Shown piece after piece: positions 59,071-64,000 of a stretch of DNA of 64,000 nucleotides. Under the pieces are notes generated by a model. That model worked only from the letters and a program-made list of their open reading frames with translations, was not told the origin of the DNA and made no database searches. The DNA is from DATDPM01 sp041498815 (lineage in GTDB: Bacteria > Pseudomonadota > Alphaproteobacteria > DATDPM01), in NCBI GenBank assembly GCA_041498815.1, contig JBGQJC010000005.1, positions 16,944 to 80,943 of the forward strand, read 5' to 3'. The position numbers and the translations under genes were made by a program. Position 1 is the stretch's first letter. Every line of letters starts with the position of its first letter.

Positions 59071-60240
59071 ATGGATCAAGCGAAGACCAAATCCATCCTC
59101 GGCAATTTCTTCGAGGATTTCGCGGTCGGCCAGGAGATCGTGCACGCAACGCCGCGCACGGCGACCAGGGGCGATTCATCTCTGTTCATCGCCCTCACCG
59201 GCTCGCGCTACGTGCTGCATTCCTCGGATACGTTCGCGCGCGCCATCGGCTACCGCGAGGCCCCGATCGACGATCTCTTGACCTTCCATTTCGTGCTGGG
59301 CAAGACGGTTCCCGACATCTCGCTCAACGCCATTGCCAATCTCGGTTATGCCGGATGCCGCTTCGGCGTGCCGGTCTATGCCGGCGATACGCTGCGCTCG
59401 CGCTCAAAGGTGATCGGCGTCAAGGAGAACTCCGACGGCAAGACCGGGATCGTCTATGTGCACTCGACGGGATGGAACCAGCGCGACGAGGTGGTGCTGG
59501 ACTATTTCCGCTGGGTAATGGTGCGCAAGCGCGATCTCACGCGCCCCGCGCCCGAACCGGTCGTGCCCGAACTCCCATCCCGCGTGCCGGTATCCGACCT
59601 CGCGGTGCCGAGGGACCTCGATCTTTCCGGCTTCGATACGCAGCTTTCGGGATCGCCGGCGCTGTGGGACGACTACCAGCCGGGCGAGCGCATCGACCAT
59701 TTGGACGGCGTGACCGTCGAAGAGGCCGAGCACATGATGGCGACGCGCCTCTACCAGAACACGGCGCGCGTCCATTTCAACCAGCACGTCGAGAAATCGG
59801 GACGCTTCGGCAAGCGCATCGTTTACGGCGGGCATATCATTTCGCTCGCGCGCGCCCATGCCTTCAACGGGCTCGCCAACGCCTTTCGCATCGCCGCCAT
59901 CAACGGCGGCCGCCACACCGCGCCCGCGTTTGCCGGCGACACCATCTATGCCTGGAGCGCGGTGATGGAGAAGGAGGAGATCGTTGGTCGTTCCGACGTC
60001 GGCGCGCTTCGGCTGCGCACGATCGCGACCAAGGACCGCCCTTGCGCCGATTTTCCCTATATGCGGCAGACGGCCGAGGGCCAGCGCGAGTATGACCCGG
60101 CGGTCGTGCTCGATCTCGATTACACGGTTCTGATGCCGCGGCGCGCGGCCGCCAAACCCGCGCGCAAGGCCAAGGCGCCGGCAAAGGCGCCGGCGAAGGT
60201 GCCGGCAAAGCCGAAGAAAGCCGCGAAGCCCCGCCGGTAA
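59071..60240 (+). CDS. mch: Mesaconyl-CoA (2-methylfumaryl-CoA) hydratase
   Basis: A 389-residue double hot-dog MaoC-type hydratase that converts mesaconyl-CoA to beta-methylmalyl-CoA in the ethylmalonyl-CoA pathway. It has KSILGNFFEDFAVGQEIVHA, FARAIGYREAPIDDLLTFHF and, in the second module, RVHFNQHVEKSGRFGKRIVY. It ends in a histone-like KAPAKAPAKVPAKPKKAAKP tail absent from typical members. ATG at 59071 follows GGAGCGAGCGG. Confidence 0.92.
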   Translation: MDQAKTKSILGNFFEDFAVGQEIVHATPRTATRGDSSLFIALTGSRYVLHSSDTFARAIGYREAPIDDLLTFHFVLGKTVPDISLNAIANLGYAGCRFGVPVYAGDTLRSRSKVIGVKENSDGKTGIVYVHSTGWNQRDEVVLDYFRWVMVRKRDLTRPAPEPVVPELPSRVPVSDLAVPRDLDLSGFDTQLSGSPALWDDYQPGERIDHLDGVTVEEAEHMMATRLYQNTARVHFNQHVEKSGRFGKRIVYGGHIISLARAHAFNGLANAFRIAAINGGRHTAPAFAGDTIYAWSAVMEKEEIVGRSDVGALRLRTIATKDRPCADFPYMRQTAEGQREYDPAVVLDLDYTVLMPRRAAAKPARKAKAPAKAPAKVPAKPKKAAKPRR

Positions 60241-60333
60241 CGAAGGGCAAGCCCCATCTCACTGCATTTTGCGTTTTTTGAGCGCGCGACCACACAATAT
60301 TGTTGTCGGCGGCGCCTTAATCTGCTAATAAAG

Positions 60334-60377
60334 AGGCGTCAGGTGCGCACGGAAAACCGCCGCGTCCTGACGCCTCG
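60334..60377. other. Long hairpin with 11-bp outer stem
   Basis: GAGGCGTCAGG and CCTGACGCCTC form a perfect outer stem; inside, CGG-AAAA-CCG and TGCG/CGCG-type pairs continue it. A T-run does not follow. It could be a terminator-like end of the mch transcript, a protein site, or part of an RNA gene. Confidence 0.6.
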
Positions 60378-60904
60378 GGAGCTGGCCCAGCTCCTGACAC
60401 TTGAGGCGGACGGGCCATACGACCATCCGGGCCGCGGGCTGTGCGCCCCAGAGAGACACCGCCCGCAACCCGATGGGTGCGATCCTAACGGATCGCCGCC
60501 CCGCGGAGCCGACACCGTCACACTCGCCCCTCTTGCCCACCCGTCCGTTTCACCGTTCCTTCCGAACAAGGCCCGGCTCCGCGTTGCGGCGGTCCCGGGA
60601 CGGACCGCCGATCTGCCCGCGCGCGGACACGGGGAACCCATATCCGCGTCTCCGGGTAGAGGGGGGCCGGGGCGAGGTTCCGCCGCGGCTCCGACTCCGA
60701 CACCCGGCCTCGCCCGAAGGTTCGACCAAGCGCCGGCATGGGGTGCGTGCAATCGCCCGAAGGATTGCTCCCCGAACCAAGCCAAGGCGCCGATGACCGG
60801 AGGCCCCGGCGCCGGATTGGTCCGGCCGCTCCCAAGTGCCGCAAAGATGGTCGCGCCGTTTGCTTATTCGTGCAACAGTAAACGCAAGTAATCGCGGTTT
60901 TTCC

Positions 60905-60953
60905 TGTGCATAAATATTTGAGCGTTGCACAAACAATCCACAAGTTATCCCCA
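60905..60953. promoter_or_regulatory. Cluster of DnaA-box-like sites
   Basis: TGTGCATAA (60905-60913) is the exact reverse complement of the box TTATGCACA. CAATCCACA (60934-60942, two mismatches) and TTATCCCCA (60945-60953, one mismatch) follow on the other strand, 11 bp apart. The surrounding 120 bp is AT-rich. Confidence 0.45.
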
Positions 60954-61030
60954 GGTTTGTCCCGATAATTCGATTGGGCATTGTAGCAATTTTGCACTTC
61001 TCGAAATTTCGACCAAGATTTGGTGGGTAT

Positions 61031-61207
61031 ATGCCCCTGGAATACAACGAAGCCTTTGCCGCCATTCGGGCTTGGCGTATTGCTCGGCACAACGCGCGGG
61101 GCCGCGCGTCAATCCGTGGCCTTAATGCGCGGGGCCGCGCGTCAATCCGCGGCCTCAATGAAGAATTGCCGGGCCCTAACGTTGACTATGAATCTATGCA
61201 CGGCTAA
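61031..61207 (+). CDS. Possible 58-residue repeat-containing peptide
   Basis: A frame starting MPLEYNEAFAAIRAWRIARH contains two exact copies of NARGRASIRGL (bases 61091-61123 and 61124-61156, 33 bp each with three differences), then NEELPGPNVDYESMHG. The tandem copies keep the reading frame and the base differences are synonymous, which hints at coding. The start lies in an AT-rich region with DnaA-like sites upstream. No family is recognised. Confidence 0.4.
   Translation: MPLEYNEAFAAIRAWRIARHNARGRASIRGLNARGRASIRGLNEELPGPNVDYESMHG
61091..61156 (+). repeat. 33-bp tandem duplication
   Basis: Two adjacent 33-bp units built on GCGCGGGGCCGCGCGTCAAT differ at three positions (61093/61126, 61117/61150 and 61123/61156). 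They preserve the reading frame of the small ORF. The palindromic core GCGCGG/CCGCGC could also form hairpins. Confidence 0.8.
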
Positions 61208-61276
61208 AGGAGAGAGGCGTGTCCTAGTCGGGACAAGCTCTTGCAAGATTCCGGAACTTGCGAACGAGTTGAGGCT

Positions 61277-61654
61277 ATGACACCGCGCCCAACCTCCCCC
61301 CATCTGCAAATCTATCGCTGGCAACTCACTTCGGTGCTGTCGATCCTGCACCGCTTGACCGGCGTTTTTTTGAGCCTGGGTGCCGTGGGACTCGTGGTGT
61401 GGCTGTTCGCGGCGGCGCTGGGGAGCTCCGTCTTCGCCTGCATTCAGGCCTTTCTCGTGTCGTGGCCCGGCAAGCTTTTGCTTCTCGGCTGGACCTTCGC
61501 GTTGTTCTATCACCTGGCCAACGGCATCCGGCATTTGCTTTGGGACGCCGGTTTCGGTTTCGATTTGAAGACGACCTATGCGACCGGGTGGGCGGTGGTG
61601 GCGGCGGCGTTCCTCTTGACCGGGTTCGCCTGGTTCTGTCCGGTGCTGCGATGA
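61277..61654 (+). CDS. sdhC: Succinate dehydrogenase cytochrome b556 subunit
   Basis: A 125-residue membrane anchor with three helices. It has RPTSPHLQIYRWQLTSVLSI, the SILHRLTG motif, and heme-ligand His in FYHLANGIRHLLWD. With SdhD it carries heme b and the quinone site of complex II. sdhD starts 30 bp downstream after a small repeat. Confidence 0.95.
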   Translation: MTPRPTSPHLQIYRWQLTSVLSILHRLTGVFLSLGAVGLVVWLFAAALGSSVFACIQAFLVSWPGKLLLLGWTFALFYHLANGIRHLLWDAGFGFDLKTTYATGWAVVAAAFLLTGFAWFCPVLR

Positions 61655-61688
61655 GGCAGGTTTTGCGATGAGGCCGGTGCTGCGATGA
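61640..61688. repeat. Short repeats in the sdhC-sdhD junction
   Basis: CCGGTGCTGCGATGA occurs at 61640-61654, its core TTGCGATGAGG at 61664-61674 and CCGGTGCTGCGATGA again at 61674-61688. The outer copies hold the sdhC stop and the sdhD start respectively, so a local duplication created the junction. Confidence 0.7.
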
Positions 61689-62029
61689 AAAAAGCCGCCA
61701 GCGGCGTGCATCACTGGTGGGCGCAGCGCCTGACGGCGATAGCGCTCGTGCCGCTGTCGCTGTGGTTCGTGGCGGGTCTGGTTGCGCACGCGGGCGCGGA
61801 TCGAGCTTCCCTGATCGCCTGGCTCAAGGACCCCGTTCCCGCGGTCCTCATGATCTTGACCCTGGTCGCGTGCCTCTATCACGCAATGCTCGGCCTGCAA
61901 GAGGTCGTCGTTGACTACGTGCACGGGGCGGCCTGCCGGTCGGCGAGCCTGATCGTGCTGAAACTTTCGGGCGCGGCGTTGATCGTCGCTTCCGTCTTCG
62001 CGGTGCTGCGCATCGCGTTTGTAGGCTGA
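61685..62029 (+). CDS. sdhD: Succinate dehydrogenase membrane anchor subunit
   Basis: A 114-residue three-helix protein: HHWWAQRLTAIALVPLSLWF, YHAMLGLQEVVVDYVHG and a last helix near 92-112. The YHAMLGLQEVVVDYV motif supplies the heme and quinone side. The sdhA start follows 5 bp after its stop. Confidence 0.94.
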   Translation: MKKAASGVHHWWAQRLTAIALVPLSLWFVAGLVAHAGADRASLIAWLKDPVPAVLMILTLVACLYHAMLGLQEVVVDYVHGAACRSASLIVLKLSGAALIVASVFAVLRIAFVG

Positions 62030-62034
62030 GGGTC

Positions 62035-63822
62035 ATGGCCAAGCCCTATCCGATCGAGGATCACGACTGCGACGTCGTGGTGGTGGGCGCCGGCGGCGCC
62101 GGGCTTCGCGCCGCCTTCGGCATGGCCCATGCGGGCTTGAAGACCTGTTGCATCAGCAAGGTGTTCCCGACCCGCAGCCACACGGTTGCGGCGCAGGGCG
62201 GGATTTCGGCCGCGCTCGGTAACATGGGCGAGGACGATTGGCGCTGGCACATGTACGACACCATCAAGGGGTCGGATTGGCTGGGCGACCAGGACGCGAT
62301 CGAATACATGTGCCGCGAGGCGGTGCCGGCGGTGATCGAGCTCGAACATTACGGCGTGCCGTTCTCGCGCACGCCGGACGGACGCATCTATCAGCGCCCC
62401 TTCGGCGGCATGACGACCCGGTATGGCGAGGGAACGGCCCAGCGCACTTGCGCGGCGGCGGATCGCACCGGCCACGCGCTTTTGCACACGCTTTACCAGC
62501 AGTCCCTGAAGCACGACGTCGCCTTCTTCATCGAATATTTCGCCATCGACCTGATCATGGACGAAAGCGGCGATTGCCGCGGCGTGGTGGCGTGGAATCT
62601 GGATGACGGGACAATCCACCGCTTCAACGCCCAGATCACGGTGCTGGCGACGGGCGGCTACGGGCGCACCTATTTCTCCTGCACCTCCGCCCACACCTGC
62701 ACCGGCGACGGCAACGGCATGGCGCTGCGGGCGGGGTTGCAGCTGCAGGACATGGAATTCATCCAGTTTCATCCGACCGGAATCTACGGCGTCGGAATAT
62801 TGATTACCGAAGGCGCGCGGGGCGAAGGCGGATATCTCACCAATTCCAAGGGCGAGAAATTCATGGCGCGCTATGCGTCCCACGCCAAGGACCTGGCCTC
62901 GCGCGATGTCGTGAGCCGCTCGATCACGATGGAGGTGCGCGAAGGCCGCGGCGTGGGCCCGGAAAAGGACCACGCGCATTTGCACCTCGAACACCTCGAT
63001 CCCAAGGTGATTCACGAGCGCCTGCCGGGCATCGTCGACAACACCCGTGTCTTCTCCGGCATCGACCCGACCAAGGAACCGATCCCGGTGATCCCGACCG
63101 CGCATTACAACATGGGCGGAATCCCGACCAACCGGAACGCCGAAGTGGTGACGATGAAGAACGGCGAGCTCAAGATCGTTCCGGGGCTGATGGCGGTGGG
63201 CGAGGGGGCTTGCGTTTCGGTGCACGGCGCCAACCGGCTGGGGTCCAATTCGCTGCTCGATATTGTCGTCTTCGGGCGCGCCGCCGCATTGCGCGCGCGC
63301 GATGTGATCGCACCCGGCTCGCGCCCGCGCCAACTCCCCAAAGAGGCCTCGGATTTGGCGCTGTCGCGGCTGGACAAATTCCGCCATGCCGACAAGCGCG
63401 TGCCGACGGCGGCGTTGCGGCTCGAGATGCAAAAGATCATGCAGCAGGATTGCGCCGTGTTCCGCACCAAGGACACGCTGGAGCAGGGCAAGCGGCGCCT
63501 CGCCGACGCCTGGGGCAAAAGAGCGGACCTCAAGGTTTCCGACCGCTCGATGATCTGGAACAGCGATCTGGTCGAAACGCTCGAGCTCGACAATCTCATG
63601 TATCAGGCGGTGGTGAGCCTTCACAGCGCGGCCAACCGCACCGAAAGCCGGGGCGCGCACGCGCGCGAGGATTTCCCCCAGCGCGACGATCAGAACTGGC
63701 TGAAGCATACTTTGGTTTCCATGGGCGAGGACGGGAAACCGGCGATCGGCTATCGCCCCGTGGTGTTGAAGCCGCTGTCGAACGACGTTCCCGCCTTCCC
63801 GCCCAAACCGCGCGTCTACTGA
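62035..63822 (+). CDS. sdhA: Succinate dehydrogenase flavoprotein subunit
   Basis: A 595-residue subunit that oxidises succinate. FAD is held by the Rossmann VVVVGAGGAGLRAAFGMA and covalently by His in SHTVAAQGGISAALGN. Active-site stretches include QFHPTGIYGVGILITEGARG and AHYNMGGIPTN. DUF1674 at 10.5 kb is the expected assembly factor for this flavinated subunit. Confidence 0.97.
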   Translation: MAKPYPIEDHDCDVVVVGAGGAGLRAAFGMAHAGLKTCCISKVFPTRSHTVAAQGGISAALGNMGEDDWRWHMYDTIKGSDWLGDQDAIEYMCREAVPAVIELEHYGVPFSRTPDGRIYQRPFGGMTTRYGEGTAQRTCAAADRTGHALLHTLYQQSLKHDVAFFIEYFAIDLIMDESGDCRGVVAWNLDDGTIHRFNAQITVLATGGYGRTYFSCTSAHTCTGDGNGMALRAGLQLQDMEFIQFHPTGIYGVGILITEGARGEGGYLTNSKGEKFMARYASHAKDLASRDVVSRSITMEVREGRGVGPEKDHAHLHLEHLDPKVIHERLPGIVDNTRVFSGIDPTKEPIPVIPTAHYNMGGIPTNRNAEVVTMKNGELKIVPGLMAVGEGACVSVHGANRLGSNSLLDIVVFGRAAALRARDVIAPGSRPRQLPKEASDLALSRLDKFRHADKRVPTAALRLEMQKIMQQDCAVFRTKDTLEQGKRRLADAWGKRADLKVSDRSMIWNSDLVETLELDNLMYQAVVSLHSAANRTESRGAHAREDFPQRDDQNWLKHTLVSMGEDGKPAIGYRPVVLKPLSNDVPAFPPKPRVY

Positions 63823-63833
63823 CGGGGAACGAG

Positions 63834-64000
63834 ATGGCCGAATTTACGCTGCCGAAGAATTCCCGGGTCAAAAAGGGCAAGACGCACAAGGCCCCGGCGC
63901 AGGCTAAGGACGTGCGAGCTTTCGAAGTCTACCGTTACAATCCCGACTCGGGTGAAAACCCGACGCTCGATAGCTTCGAGATCGATCTTGGCGCCTGCGG
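63834..64000 (+). CDS. sdhB: Succinate dehydrogenase iron-sulfur subunit, 5' part
   Basis: Only the first 55 or so codons are in the window. They encode a basic N-terminus, then VRAFEVYRYNPDSGENPTLD and FEIDLGACG, the opening of SdhB. The ATG follows sdhA by 11 bp. The iron-sulfur cysteine motifs are beyond the right edge. Confidence 0.93.
   Translation, partial: MAEFTLPKNSRVKKGKTHKAPAQAKDVRAFEVYRYNPDSGENPTLDSFEIDLGAC

Larger units (their letters stand above)
60241..61030. other. Gene-poor stretch with hairpins, no convincing CDS
   Basis: About 0.8 kb without a credible gene. Overlapping frames exist on both strands but are Pro/Arg/Gly-rich with no family signs. Structured DNA is visible near the start: GAGGCGTCAGG (60334-60344) pairs with CCTGACGCCTC (60367-60377) around a CGG-AAAA-CCG core, followed by GGAGCTGG/CCAGCTCC near 60380. 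Base composition shifts from GC-rich to AT-rich after about 60890, where DnaA-box-like sites occur. I find no match to tmRNA, RNase P or 6S motifs. Confidence 0.6.

Noticed and set aside
60343..60891. 182-codon frame with GTG start in the gap after mch
   Set aside because: The beginning (LTPRELAQLLTLEADG) looks protein-like, but the rest is Pro/Arg/Gly-rich, several other frames are equally open, and no family is recognisable.
60890..61020. Chromosomal origin of replication
   Set aside because: DnaA-like boxes are present, but only one is exact and the usual origin neighbours of alphaproteobacteria (hemE, parAB, gid genes, dnaA) are absent.
60241..61030. tmRNA, RNase P RNA or 6S RNA in the long gap
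   Set aside because: I looked for the tmRNA tRNA-like ends and the RNase P GAGGAAAGTCC and ACAGAA motifs and did not find them; a fold-only match to 6S could not be supported.
1..64000. CRISPR arrays, prophage or rRNA genes
   Set aside because: No regularly spaced 25-40 bp repeats with unique spacers, no phage structural genes and no 16S/23S/5S sequence were seen.

Overview
The window is a high-GC chromosomal segment of an alphaproteobacterium, most likely a member of the Rhodospirillales in the broad sense. The evidence is gene content and order: hemD-hemC divergent from tsaD-gpsA-yciI-EVE; DUF1674 divergent from htpX-rsmB-heparinase; ubiH, glnK-amtB, ftsK-lolA, xthA; dapF-mtaB-ftsY divergent from ffh-rpsP-rimM-trmD-rplS-leuCDB-asd; two ethylmalonyl-CoA pathway genes; and sdhCDAB at the right end. 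Nearly all genes are dense, GC-rich and often overlap by a few bases. Assignments rest on motif and synteny recognition by eye; no database search was run.

Layout. 0-8.5 kb: heme genes (hemD, hemC), tsaD, gpsA, small YciI and EVE proteins, two small membrane proteins, acetyl-CoA synthetase and a secreted nuclease. 8.65-10.58 kb: an AT-richer island with a HigB/HigA toxin-antitoxin pair under twin palindromic operators, a HEPN-like protein of unknown function and a tiny divergent ORF. It is bracketed by about 108-bp direct repeats that are copies of the 3' end of the DUF1674 (SDHAF4-like) gene, the mark of site-specific integration at a gene tail. 10.5-24.9 kb: DUF1674, htpX, rsmB, heparinase, a three-gene polysaccharide block, purH, tRNA-Gly, a thioredoxin-TPR protein, Lon-N, Trm112-like and DUF971 proteins, and ubiH. 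25.1-26.6 kb: a striking array of TTAA boxes at 11-bp pitch (CtrA-like), tRNA-Asn next to a class II (leucine-type) tRNA body with a UGG anticodon, and an IS1595-type transposase. 26.7-38.9 kb: glnK-amtB, a lower-GC orotate phosphoribosyltransferase-like gene, ftsK, lolA, a fatty acid hydroxylase, a candidate structured small RNA with a near-perfect terminator, a flavin reductase, xthA, an orphan response regulator, an outer-membrane barrel protein and an L,D-transpeptidase. 39-54.6 kb: DUF2336, a PQQ-type sugar dehydrogenase, the SRP/ribosome/tRNA-modification cluster, leucine biosynthesis and asd. 54.7-64 kb: a GT4 glycosyltransferase beside a PlcP/LpxH-like phosphoesterase, malyl-CoA lyase-like and mesaconyl-CoA hydratase genes, a 1-kb gap with hairpins and DnaA-box-like sites, then sdhC, sdhD, sdhA and the start of sdhB.

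How parts fit together. acs, the malyl-CoA lyase-like gene, mch and sdh suggest acetate use through the ethylmalonyl-CoA pathway and the TCA cycle. DUF1674, disturbed at its tail by the island, is the probable assembly factor for the succinate dehydrogenase encoded 50 kb away. ffh, ftsY, rimM, trmD, rpsP and rplS make a protein-targeting and ribosome-maturation cluster. The parts that ordinary housekeeping does not explain are the HigBA/HEPN island, the odd tRNA, the TTAA array and the orphan RNA at 33.7 kb.
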